From: an uncultured Spartobacteria bacterium
GTDB taxonomy: Bacteria; Verrucomicrobiota; Verrucomicrobiia; Chthoniobacterales; Terrimicrobiaceae
Assembly (NCBI GenBank): GCA_937960895.1
Contig: CALCJD010000140.1
Location: 1-47,381 of the forward strand
Direction: 5' to 3'
Length of the DNA stretch: 47,381 nt
Shown in pieces: positions 1-8,513 of the stretch (position 1 is the first letter of the stretch; the number at the start of each line of letters is the position of its first letter). The notes beneath the pieces are model-generated. The model was not told the origin of the DNA. It ran no database searches and saw only the letters and a list, made by a program, of their open reading frames with translations. Both the position numbers and the translations under genes were made by a program.

Positions 1-517
1 AAATTTTTTGACCGTCGCCCTGGCAATCTGCAGAAGGTCCGGCGCATCCGCGGCATCCACTTCCCTGGGACCAATCGGTGACGCATTCGTTCGACGGCCG
101 ACCGGAACTTCATACCCAACCCGCCCTCAAGATATTCCCCGCCGCGCGGGCGTTTGCGGGGTGTCCATCTCGCCAAGAACGGCGGATCATGGCTGTCGGT
201 CATTTCGATGGAAAACATTCCCCACGCGGGCACGCCGCCCCTGCCCGACGGCGTGCTGCGCCGGGGAATCGGGTGCGGACACGCTGACCGCCTGGGCCTT
301 CGAATGGGCCGGCGGCATTTTGGAATACGATCGGCGCCACGCCGCTGCGATCGGACCATCTGGCTCCTCAGGCCGGTCTTGCCGGCGACCCGGATGAATA
401 GTCACTCCGGATCCATGGGCACTTTCCGCCCATCCGGATCCCGGCGAAGTCCGGGTTCAACGCGCCGTTGCCACGGCGTTCTGCGACCTCAAAAGAACTT
501 GGGGAGGGCGATCCCGG
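1..517. other. Unassigned stretch, no recognisable gene
   Basis: No frame on either strand gives a recognisable protein family. Several short open frames exist, but their composition is arginine/proline-rich, as expected for chance frames in GC-rich DNA. The PEP-CTERM gene that follows ends at 518, so this is its downstream flank. I see no clear hairpin with a T-run to terminate it. It could be a decayed gene or simply intergenic. Confidence 0.4.
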
Positions 518-1927
518 TCAACGCCTGACGGAGCGCCGGGAGCCCAACGCCAACAAACCCGTGAGACCGGCGACAAGGAGAACACCGGTGCCCGGCTCGG
601 GAATGGCAAAAACGACCTGTAGCTTGTTGTCGACGAACCCAAGGAAGGCGACATCCCGTCCGGTCGTGTTCTGGCCCAGAACCCAGTTCTCATCCCAACC
701 CGGGGCCAAGGTACCCGCCTGAGAGGCATCAAACAGGATGTAGGCGATCCCATCTTCCAGCAAGCCCCCGCCAAGGTCGAATAGGTTGACGGTCTTCGTC
801 CCCCCCAGGCTGACGGTTCCACCCGTGATGTCGATGCGGCTGTTGAGCAAACCTCCGTTGCCGTCGTCCTCACCCAGGAAAAAGTCAAAAGTGGCACCGT
901 TCGGCGCGCTCAGGCCCGCCGCCAGAACCAGGGTACCCGCGTGATTCAGCACGTTGCCGTTTCCATCAAGGGTGGCCATGCCGGGGCTCAGCACGCTGTT
1001 GGCGGCGCTGAGCACGACCGTCTCTTCGGACGTGAACGTCCCCCCCAGTGTGGCTCCGCCGGCAACGGTGAAGGAGGTTACAGCGGATCCGATGCTCCCG
1101 TCTGTATAGAACCCCCCCGCGTTTACGGCGATGATCCGGTTGAACGCATGATTACCCCCTCCGTTCATGATGAACGTGCCGACCCCCTGCTTCGTGAAAT
1201 TCACATTGCTGGCGGCGAATCTGCCCGTGAAAGTCGTGTTATCGCTCTGATCCAAAGTGAAGGAGCCGCCGCTTCCCGGGCCGCTTCTGGTGATGGAACC
1301 CACCCCCGAAAGCCGGGCAACGCTCATCGCCGCTGGGACATTCAACATCAGCTCTGAGCCGGTCTCCATTACGATGGAGGCGGAGGTGGTGCCGTTCAGA
1401 GCAATGGTTCCTTTGTTCGTGATTGTGGAATTTTCAAAAACCAGTCCATTGCCCAAGGTGAACCCCCTCCCCTGCACGACAAAGCCGCCGCTGATTTTCA
1501 GGTTTTCGAAAATCACGAAACGGTTGGTTCCCAGATTGAAATCCACAACGGTTCCTTCGGAGAAAGTCAGGGTGAAAGGCGAGCCGGGATCGGATGATGT
1601 AATGGTGACAGGTGAGTTCGTGGGGGGCTCGCCGCCCGTGCGACGAAATCCTGCCACCGAAATATCCTCGGTCAAACGAATGACAAAGGAGCCTGCCGTC
1701 AGGGGGATGTAGGCAACCGCGGGATCGCCGTTGTTCCACGTCGTCGCCGTTCCCCCCGCGGCCGCATCATACCAGACGGCGCTGGTGGTGTTCCAATCGT
1801 AGGTCTGGTTGGACTGCGGATTTCCTCCGCCCGCTTCGGGACGGAAGTACCGATCATCCGCGAGAACAGGAAGAGCTCCCAAAGTGAGCGACCCGATCAC
1901 GGTTAGGAGGGGGAAGATTCTTCTCAT
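518..1927 (-). CDS. PEP-CTERM sorting-domain surface protein, autotransporter-repeat-like
   Basis: A 469-residue exported protein. A signal peptide covers about residues 1-23 (MRRIFPLL..LPVLADD). The body is rich in Gly, Thr, Ser, Asn and Val and has repeated short beta-strand stretches typical of beta-helix, autotransporter-associated passenger regions. The C-terminus shows the PEP-CTERM signature: a Pro-Glu-Pro (AIPEPGTG), a hydrophobic segment (VLLVAGLTGLLALG) and an arginine-rich tail (SRRSVRR). Proteins with this tail are known to be processed by an exosortase in organisms with extracellular polysaccharide; no exosortase lies in this window. An AT-rich element shared with other promoters of the locus lies 27-48 bp upstream of the start codon. 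I infer a surface or matrix protein co-expressed with the adjacent glycan genes; its ligand is unknown. Confidence 0.85.
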   Translation of the reverse strand: MRRIFPLLTVIGSLTLGALPVLADDRYFRPEAGGGNPQSNQTYDWNTTSAVWYDAAAGGTATTWNNGDPAVAYIPLTAGSFVIRLTEDISVAGFRRTGGEPPTNSPVTITSSDPGSPFTLTFSEGTVVDFNLGTNRFVIFENLKISGGFVVQGRGFTLGNGLVFENSTITNKGTIALNGTTSASIVMETGSELMLNVPAAMSVARLSGVGSITRSGPGSGGSFTLDQSDNTTFTGRFAASNVNFTKQGVGTFIMNGGGNHAFNRIIAVNAGGFYTDGSIGSAVTSFTVAGGATLGGTFTSEETVVLSAANSVLSPGMATLDGNGNVLNHAGTLVLAAGLSAPNGATFDFFLGEDDGNGGLLNSRIDITGGTVSLGGTKTVNLFDLGGGLLEDGIAYILFDASQAGTLAPGWDENWVLGQNTTGRDVAFLGFVDNKLQVVFAIPEPGTGVLLVAGLTGLLALGSRRSVRR

Positions 1928-1953
1928 TCTTTTAAATCAACTAAATTATATGA

Positions 1954-1975
1954 TTTTGTAAAGTAAATTTATAAA
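1954..1975. promoter_or_regulatory. Candidate LacI operator/promoter site 1 (PEP-CTERM gene)
   Basis: An AT-rich block in otherwise GC-rich DNA, just upstream of the PEP-CTERM start. It contains TTTATAAA at 1968-1975. The 13-mer TAAAGTAAATTTA at 1959-1971 recurs exactly, on the opposite strand, at 19149-19161 upstream of cassette A. A TATAAT-like sequence lies between this block and the gene. I infer a binding site for the locus LacI regulator; no binding has been shown. Confidence 0.45.
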
Positions 1976-2110
1976 AATAACACTCGCAAATCGGAACCAC
2001 CTGGGCGGAGTGAAGCGTCCACCCACCGGGACACGGGGGCCGCCCGGTCTGCCCGAAGTTGGGACGGTTTTTCGGACCCATCCTGATCACGGACGTCTCC
2101 CTCGCCTGTT

Positions 2111-4582
2111 TCAGGGGGAATCGGCTTCCACCACTTCGCGGGGAAGCAGAAGATCGCGGGGCGAGACGGCCAGGTAGGGCGGAGCCGTCAACAACTGGAA
2201 CGGCGAGCCCCTCCACTTGGCGATTTTCCACAACCGGCCATCCATACCTTCGGGAACCTCCACCCGGATCAGAGGATCGTTGTCGACGGTGAGGACCACC
2301 GTGCCTTCGGGATCCACCACCTGTCCGCGACAGTTACCCCCACGGGCGGCAATGAGCCGGGTGCCCTTGGGCACGTAGAAATAAAGATCGTTCATGCGCA
2401 TGGAGGCCAGCGTCTGCACGGGGGCCTCCCGCGCCACGCTGATGGTCCAGGGCCGGTCGGGATCGAGTTCCAGCGCATCCCCGATCTTCGGTCCGGTCAG
2501 AAAAACCCAGTGGAGACCGGCATGGCCTGAGGTGAGTTGAATCTCCCCCGTTTCGCCGGGGCCGATCTCGATCTCCCGGACCGAAACCGGGGCCTCCTCC
2601 GGTTCCGCCTGGGCCCAGAGTTCCGCCTTCAGGACAATCGTCTGGTCACGGGAGTTGCCGAGGCGGATCTTCCACGAAGTGTCGGGCGCTTCGGCCCACG
2701 TGTAATAAACCGCCTGGCGATCGGCTGCACCCATCCTGCCAGGGGCGTCCGGCGCATCCGGAAAAAGCTTTTGCGCCGGAATCAGGTCGCCGCTGTAGCT
2801 GGGAATCCGGAAGTCCAGCGGCTGATTGTTTTTCAATCCCTCATCAACCATCGCCACGATTTCCTCCTCCGTGTAGGGAGGCGCATCCGGCGACCAGGGG
2901 GGAACCCCGGCCCGCAGCGACTTGCTTTCCGCCTCGTTCCGCGACACCGAGGCCCGCTTGTTCATGTCCCGCATGATGCCCCGGGCGTGGTCGACGGAAT
3001 GCAGGCGCGCCCGATAGAGGTGGGTGAACATTTGTTCCACCGCCTTCCGCTTCAGGGAAGGCGCGGCGGTGGCGTAGCGGTTGTGCAGTTCCAGGTATCG
3101 CACATAAAGGGTCAGGTCGTTCAACCGCCGGAGAACGGCGGGGTCCCCGGTCTTCGCCCGGGCATTTGCGATGAAACGATAGAGCCGGTGCACGAGATCC
3201 TCGTCCAACGCGGGACGCACTTCGAGCTCCTCAAAATAGGGACCGATGTCGTCCTTCACCGGCCCAAAGCATTTTTCCAGGAACTCCTCGCGGATCCCCT
3301 GCAGGCTGACGGGTTCCCCGACATTCCAGAGCGAGCGGGAGGCGGCGTAGTAGAGCAGGCCGTTGATTCCCCAATTGTCCTGGGCCTCCCCGCTGTAATA
3401 ACGGGCGCCCCACGCGTGATAATCCGCCCAGTTTTTGACAAACCCGCCGATCGCCTTCTGGCCCCTCGCCCGGGAAGGCAGGTCGTAATCCATGGCGGCA
3501 TAGGACAGATAATCGCGAATGCCGATGGTCGCCCCCTGCCGGGACCACGCCTGCATCTGTTCGCGCAGCGGGAGTCTGGTGTTGCGGAAGGCGGTGGTCA
3601 CCAACACGGCGACGTTGGGATGAACGCGAATGGTGGGCGGATCGGCATGCTCATTGTAGCTGTAAAGGCCGACCCGGATCCCCGGTGCCTCCTTTTCCAG
3701 CGCCTCCGCAACTTCATTGGCCAGGGTGATCACCTGGTCGGAAATGGAACCGAAGGCCTTCGACTCGGGGCCGGTGTCCCACCCTCCACCGTCACTGGGA
3801 TCCACCGAAATGCTCCTGGATTCCGGCCGGGAGTGAAAGGCCTTCAAATACTGTTCCACAAAAAACCTGCGCACCTCCGGCCGCCACAGCCGGGGTTTTT
3901 TCTTTTCCGTGAGATAGTCGGGGTTTGCTTCGAAGAAGGCCTCATTGCGGGAGACGATCGTCTCGTAGGAATGGCCGGCCTGAATGTGGATGCCGCTTTG
4001 CATGCGGTTTTTTTTCATCCAGTCCCGCATCAATTCCTGCCGCTCCGGATAGACCCCGCCGCTGTACCAGATGGCCCGCATGAGATAGTCGGGCTTTTCG
4101 AAGGCGTCCACTTCCACGGCCAGTCGGGGAAGGGCGGGAATCACCTCCCATGTTTCCCCGGGAAAGTACTGGCGATACCCCTGCCGCCACAGAAAATCCC
4201 ACAGGGCATTCTGGGCCCCCAGGTCGGAGGCGCCCACCAGGAGCAGCCCGTCGGGGTGACTCCGGATCACATACTCCTCGGTTCGCAACGGATCGTCGGA
4301 ATTCAGTTCGGAGACCCGGGGCAGCCGGGAAAAATCGCGGGCCACCCCCAGCACAATGCCCCGCGAGCCGTCCCCGGTCTCAATGGCAAAATCGGCGCCC
4401 GTGATTTTCTTCAGATAGGTGGCGAGGGTCTCCGCGTTCCGCCTTGTCTCTTCGGAGGCGCCGGAGGCAATCACGATGGGAAAACGCGCCCTGCCGTTCT
4501 CGGCAAGGACGGTTTCGGCGGCATCCGCCCGGAACGAAAAAAGGACGGCCAGGATCGTGAAAAGGAGAGCGTGGAGTTTCAT
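2111..4582 (-). CDS. Secreted DUF4838 domain protein (glycosidase-like), copy 1
   Basis: An 823-residue protein with a signal peptide (MKLHALLFTILAVLFSFRADAAE), so it is exported. Residues of about 22-130 resemble the N-terminal domain seen in GH67 alpha-glucuronidases (ASEETRRNAETLATYLKKITG). The central part matches DUF4838, a TIM-barrel-like glycosidase-related domain (HIQAGHSYE, RSISVDPSDGG, GLYSYNEHADPP). The last 200 or so residues look like a beta-rich appended domain. DUF4838 proteins are common in polysaccharide loci of Verrucomicrobia, Planctomycetes and Bacteroidetes, but their substrate is generally undefined. The gene follows cassette D by 73 bp in the same direction and is probably the last gene of that operon. 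A second, divergent DUF4838 protein is encoded at 13172-15595. Confidence 0.85.
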   Translation of the reverse strand: MKLHALLFTILAVLFSFRADAAETVLAENGRARFPIVIASGASEETRRNAETLATYLKKITGADFAIETGDGSRGIVLGVARDFSRLPRVSELNSDDPLRTEEYVIRSHPDGLLLVGASDLGAQNALWDFLWRQGYRQYFPGETWEVIPALPRLAVEVDAFEKPDYLMRAIWYSGGVYPERQELMRDWMKKNRMQSGIHIQAGHSYETIVSRNEAFFEANPDYLTEKKKPRLWRPEVRRFFVEQYLKAFHSRPESRSISVDPSDGGGWDTGPESKAFGSISDQVITLANEVAEALEKEAPGIRVGLYSYNEHADPPTIRVHPNVAVLVTTAFRNTRLPLREQMQAWSRQGATIGIRDYLSYAAMDYDLPSRARGQKAIGGFVKNWADYHAWGARYYSGEAQDNWGINGLLYYAASRSLWNVGEPVSLQGIREEFLEKCFGPVKDDIGPYFEELEVRPALDEDLVHRLYRFIANARAKTGDPAVLRRLNDLTLYVRYLELHNRYATAAPSLKRKAVEQMFTHLYRARLHSVDHARGIMRDMNKRASVSRNEAESKSLRAGVPPWSPDAPPYTEEEIVAMVDEGLKNNQPLDFRIPSYSGDLIPAQKLFPDAPDAPGRMGAADRQAVYYTWAEAPDTSWKIRLGNSRDQTIVLKAELWAQAEPEEAPVSVREIEIGPGETGEIQLTSGHAGLHWVFLTGPKIGDALELDPDRPWTISVAREAPVQTLASMRMNDLYFYVPKGTRLIAARGGNCRGQVVDPEGTVVLTVDNDPLIRVEVPEGMDGRLWKIAKWRGSPFQLLTAPPYLAVSPRDLLLPREVVEADSP

Positions 4583-4655
4583 GGATGGGAGGTCGAAAGC
4601 GAGGTGTGTTATCGGCGGTTGCGAGAGAAGGGAAACGGCGCGTCGTGGTCCGGCC

Positions 4656-5282
4656 TCAGGGACGGAATGACGTCACACGGCCGTTTCGCGGTTCGATTTG
4701 AACGGTCACAAAATTGCGCGGCAGCGAATTGCCCGCATCACCCACCTCAGCCTGGGCACCGATCGTGAGGAAGAGCGGGTCTCCGAGTTTCAAATTTCCC
4801 TTGGGATTGACGGCTTCCATGCGCCCGTTGGGATGGATGCGAATGGCGACCCCCTTGGACAGCCCGGGTACACCCTCGACGTCCTGGGGCGTCTGTCCGC
4901 CGATGCAATTGGAACGGGCTTCCGACGGGGAGATCACCATCGGTTCGGGCAGGCGGCGGCTCCGCGTCACCCAAGGCATGTCGCGCGAGGCCTCGAGAAG
5001 GCGTGAGCCGATCGTCCGATAAACCCACCCGCCCTCCGTTTCCCCCGAGGTGCACAGAAACCAGACCTCCACCGGTTGGTTGCGGGCGGTCGCGAGGGCG
5101 CGCGCATTGTTGATTTCGTCCACGACCATCTGGCCGGCCTGGGTCAGTCGGTGGCTGACCACAAACTGGCCGACACTGGGGACCAGAAGCGACATCAGGG
5201 TCACCGTGATGGCGACGACGATGAGCAGTTCCGTGAGCGAGAACCCGCCGGACTCAGGAGGACGGAGTTTGCGCGGATTCAT
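4656..5282 (-). CDS. Verru_Chthon cassette protein D, GspH/FimT-like pseudopilin
   Basis: A 208-residue protein with a type III (prepilin) leader: MNPRKLRPPESGG followed by FSLTELLIVVAITVTLMSLL. The predicted cleavage is after Gly13, and mature Glu5 (residue 18) is present. After the hydrophobic helix comes a globular domain with the pattern of GspH/FimT minor pseudopilins (VVDEINNARALATARNQPVEVWF). I recognise it as the D member of the four-gene Verru_Chthon cassette. Its start lies inside the end of cassette B, a 29-nt overlap that implies translational coupling. It is inferred to be an inner-membrane pseudopilin subunit processed by a prepilin peptidase encoded elsewhere. Confidence 0.88.
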   Translation of the reverse strand: MNPRKLRPPESGGFSLTELLIVVAITVTLMSLLVPSVGQFVVSHRLTQAGQMVVDEINNARALATARNQPVEVWFLCTSGETEGGWVYRTIGSRLLEASRDMPWVTRSRRLPEPMVISPSEARSNCIGGQTPQDVEGVPGLSKGVAIRIHPNGRMEAVNPKGNLKLGDPLFLTIGAQAEVGDAGNSLPRNFVTVQIEPRNGRVTSFRP

Positions 5283-5682
5283 GGTTGATGAATACGGGTC
5301 GGATCAGGCTGGTGTGGCCCCGGACGGTGTTTTCAATGACGACGGGAACCATCAAAATGTGGGAACTCGTGCTGCCGGACAGGTTCGCCGGAATGGGCGC
5401 ATTCGTCATGGCCCGGTAATGGGCCTCCGAGGCATCGGTCACCGGCAGCCCCTCGTGGTTGAAAAGCCAGGGACCCGTGGAAAGATCGAAATCCTCCCTC
5501 AGCATGCCGGCCACCGTCTGGTGGATGCGGGCCGTCACCGTCGATTCGCGCGATTCCCGGGCGGTGCTGAACACCACCGGCAACAGCCCCATGAGGGCGA
5601 CCGCACAAAAGGTGATGATGCCCATGGAGATCGTGACCTCCACCAGGGACATCCCGTTTTGTCGACGAGGTTTGGCTTTCAT
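5254..5682 (-). CDS. Verru_Chthon cassette protein B, GspI/PilV-like pseudopilin
   Basis: A 142-residue protein whose leader MKAKPRRQNG is followed by MSLVEVTISMGIITFCAVALM. The cleavage is predicted after Gly10, with Glu5 of the mature helix conserved (residue 15). The short periplasmic part (ARIHQTVAGMLREDFDLS) fits GspI/PilV-type minor pseudopilins. Recognised as the B member of the Verru_Chthon cassette. Its ATG overlaps the TGA of the upstream glycosidase gene in an ATGA junction, and its 3' end overlaps cassette D by 29 nt, so B sits in the middle of a tightly coupled C-glycosidase-B-D operon. Confidence 0.87.
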   Translation of the reverse strand: MKAKPRRQNGMSLVEVTISMGIITFCAVALMGLLPVVFSTARESRESTVTARIHQTVAGMLREDFDLSTGPWLFNHEGLPVTDASEAHYRAMTNAPIPANLSGSTSSHILMVPVVIENTVRGHTSLIRPVFINHESAQTPSS

Positions 5683-8513
5683 GATGCAAAGGTTTCGGTT
5701 TCTCTCGGCGCCCCGTCCGAAACGGCGTCGCCCTTCTCAAGGGTACTGGGCAGCATGTGAATTTCCGCGCCCGCCATCGGGCCGGCGGCAAGGGGTTCCC
5801 CCACCAGGAAATTTTGCAGGGTGTTGGTCACGCGCAACCGGATCCGGTTGAGTCCGGGCGCCAGCGCCTCCTGAATACGCCGGCGCCACGGGGCCCACAG
5901 CAGGGTTCCCATCGGTTTTTCATTCACAAAAACCTCCACCATCCCGGCGGGCGGCGAGGAGAACACCAGCCAGGCCTCCGCGGAGGGATCGGGTTCCCAG
6001 AAGAAATCCTTCTCAAAATCCATGGCCCCGCTGAAATGCGGATACCCCAGCTTGCTCCAATCGCCACCTCGCAGCGGCTGCGAAGGCGCCCGCAGGCGAT
6101 CGGCCTCGCCCACCACAAAGTCTCCGCGCAAAACCGGCTCCAGCCAAAGCCCATGGCGTGCATCCCCGGCTGTGACTCCGATGCGGATTGTATTGCAGCC
6201 CTCCCGCAACAGGGAGGTGAGATCGTGCCGGACTCCGCCGAGCCATCCGGTGGACGGCCGCCAGTCGGTCAGGAGAACCTCGTTGACCCAGACCTGCCAT
6301 GCACCTTCCACCGCACCATCCTCGAGACACAGGGCGACCGATGAAGGGGGCCCCTGCCATTGCACGGAGGTTTCAAAAACAAGATCCCGCGGGTGCCTGA
6401 GCGAGAGAGTGCGCGGCACCGGACCAAAAACCGTGTCCAGCGAGTCGGCTTCGGCCACCAGCGTGTGATACGCAGGCCCCAGCGGACGCGGAACGCCATT
6501 GCATGTCCAATCCTTGAGGCGGAAGGCATTTTTTCCCACCGGTCGGATGTCCCAGTCCTCGCCGAGGGACTGACGGGTACCCGCCCTCTCCACCGCCGGC
6601 TCGGCGGAGGTATCGATCCAGCGGCTCTCGTAGCCCTCCAGGCGGACGCGGACTCCATCGATGCGGAACTGACGGGCCTCGGGGGAAAGGTTGACACAAA
6701 ACCACCGTCCCTCCGCGTCGAGCGCCGCCCGCACGTCCCCTTCCTCGCATTCCAGCGGACCGACCAGGGTCAACGCCTGTTCCGGCGTGAGAAAGGACAG
6801 TTTTTTCAGACGCCGGGCGGCGGCGGGCGACAGCAACTCCGGCCAGACGATCAACTGCCGGTATTCGGCCTGCCCCACGCGGAGCGCTCCACCCTCGATC
6901 GGAAAATCCTCCAGATCGGAATCTTCCACCCAGTGGAAGGAGATGCCCTGCTCCAGGAGATGCTGGGTCAGGCTCACCGCCTCGTGAAAGAGGCGGTCGG
7001 CCTCCGCTTTTCCGTTTTCGGAGAGGGTCTGCAGATACGTCATCGGACGGACGATTGCCACGTCGGCCGGACGCAGGGGGCCGAGCGTTTTCATCGTGTC
7101 GTGAAGCCAAGCGGTCCACTCCCGCAGAAAGGGATGCAGCGTGCTCGGCGGCAGAAAGGTCGGCGGCGCGTCGAAGCGACGGGGACCGGCTATGCTGTAA
7201 AAGCCTCCGTGGGGTACGATGAAATTGATTCCCAGCGCCATCAACCAATCCGCCACCCGCTTCAGCGTCTGCAAATCCAGCCCGTAGCCGTTCGCCCCGA
7301 AGACTTCGCACAGGGCGTGGGAAGCCCCCGTCTGGGCCGCCGCGGACACGGCGAGCGAGGGTGTCAAACTCAGCACGGGATGGGCGCGATCCCCGACGGC
7401 GGGAATGATCAGATCGCAACCCGGCACCGAAAACTCCCGCAGGTTGCGCAGGATGCTGCCCACCGAGCGGCTCTCCATCCACCAGTCCTCCTCGGGACTG
7501 ATGTGACCGATCAGCCGCAGATTCTGGCGTTTGCACCATGCGCTGATGGGCCGCACCCAGTTCTCGGTGAAAAGCCGGGAGGTCAGCTGACGATAGCTCC
7601 GGCGAAGTTCCCCGGGTTCATAATCCGGAAGCAACGCCAGCAGGGCGCGAGGATCACGCTGATAGTCCTTCCAGGCGGCGGCGATGCACCGGCTCCAGGG
7701 ATGGACATTGCGATACTTGGGTTCGTCGGTGAAGACGCCCAGAATTTCGGATCCGAACAGCTTGGAAAAATGACGCCGGTAGCGTTCATGCGTTTCCTTC
7801 AGGAAAACCTCGGTGGCCTCGCGGTTGCTCAGGTCGACGTAATGACCGAACGGTTCGAGAAAATCCCCCCCCGTAACGACCGTGAACGTGATCAGCCGCC
7901 AGCTGCCCTCCGGCAATTCCGCTTCGAAAACCTGCTCGGGCAGATATTCCATGCCGCGCGGACATTCGTATCGCCGCGTGTAGTCCGGCGGATAATAATA
8001 CCGGCTGTCCCACGGCCGCGTAATCCAGGTCGTGTTGCGCATGCCCAGGTGTTCGGTGACCGTCTGGGCTCCGGACCATTGGGGCAGCCCCCGTTCGTCC
8101 TCCGGCACCAGGAAGGCCTGCAGCACGGGTGCGCCGCCCAGCGCCCGGGTCACCCTTCCCCCGCCGACGAGCGGATAAGTCTGAATGAGAAGATGTTTCT
8201 CCGCGAAATCGGGATTGTACTGGATCACCCGTCCGCCCGCCGCCCCGCTCGGGTAGGGATATTCATCATAGAGCCAGACCTTCAGGCCCGCCTTCCGGGC
8301 CGCCTGAATGCAGCAGTCGACCGCCTCAAACCAAGCCTTCGAAAGGTACGGGGTGCGCAATCCCGGCCGCGGATGGATGATGACGCCGTCAAAGCCCGCC
8401 TGGGCGCACTCCTCCACCCGTTCCCGAAGGCGCTCGGCCCGCAGTTCGTCGTTCAGAACCAAAAAGGGGGCAATGTGACCGCCGCCCGGCAGGGGATTGT
8501 TTACTGACTCCAT
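5679..8513 (-). CDS. GH106-like glycoside hydrolase embedded in the pseudopilin operon
   Basis: A 944-residue protein when started at the ATG at 8513, which overlaps the stop of cassette C by 13 nt. An in-frame ATG at 8594 lies deeper inside cassette C and is less likely. The N-terminal half is a TIM-barrel-like region with FDGVIIHPRPG (residues 42-51), WLYDEYPYPSG (80-90) and a TDEP motif (262-265) whose Glu is a candidate catalytic acid. These motifs occur in glycosidases related to GH106 alpha-L-rhamnosidases. The C-terminal 300 residues contain beta-sandwich, sugar-binding-like segments (WQVWVNEVLLTDW, VEVFVNEKPMGTL). No signal peptide is visible, so a cytoplasmic location is inferred. 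It joins cassette B by an ATGA overlap. Rhamnosidase activity is a guess from family resemblance. Confidence 0.8.
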   Translation of the reverse strand: MESVNNPLPGGGHIAPFLVLNDELRAERLRERVEECAQAGFDGVIIHPRPGLRTPYLSKAWFEAVDCCIQAARKAGLKVWLYDEYPYPSGAAGGRVIQYNPDFAEKHLLIQTYPLVGGGRVTRALGGAPVLQAFLVPEDERGLPQWSGAQTVTEHLGMRNTTWITRPWDSRYYYPPDYTRRYECPRGMEYLPEQVFEAELPEGSWRLITFTVVTGGDFLEPFGHYVDLSNREATEVFLKETHERYRRHFSKLFGSEILGVFTDEPKYRNVHPWSRCIAAAWKDYQRDPRALLALLPDYEPGELRRSYRQLTSRLFTENWVRPISAWCKRQNLRLIGHISPEEDWWMESRSVGSILRNLREFSVPGCDLIIPAVGDRAHPVLSLTPSLAVSAAAQTGASHALCEVFGANGYGLDLQTLKRVADWLMALGINFIVPHGGFYSIAGPRRFDAPPTFLPPSTLHPFLREWTAWLHDTMKTLGPLRPADVAIVRPMTYLQTLSENGKAEADRLFHEAVSLTQHLLEQGISFHWVEDSDLEDFPIEGGALRVGQAEYRQLIVWPELLSPAAARRLKKLSFLTPEQALTLVGPLECEEGDVRAALDAEGRWFCVNLSPEARQFRIDGVRVRLEGYESRWIDTSAEPAVERAGTRQSLGEDWDIRPVGKNAFRLKDWTCNGVPRPLGPAYHTLVAEADSLDTVFGPVPRTLSLRHPRDLVFETSVQWQGPPSSVALCLEDGAVEGAWQVWVNEVLLTDWRPSTGWLGGVRHDLTSLLREGCNTIRIGVTAGDARHGLWLEPVLRGDFVVGEADRLRAPSQPLRGGDWSKLGYPHFSGAMDFEKDFFWEPDPSAEAWLVFSSPPAGMVEVFVNEKPMGTLLWAPWRRRIQEALAPGLNRIRLRVTNTLQNFLVGEPLAAGPMAGAEIHMLPSTLEKGDAVSDGAPRETETFAS

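Noticed and set aside
2537..4768. A 743-codon plus-strand open frame opposite DUF4838 copy 1
   Set aside because: Same reason: low-complexity composition, opposite a gene with a signal peptide and recognisable domain.
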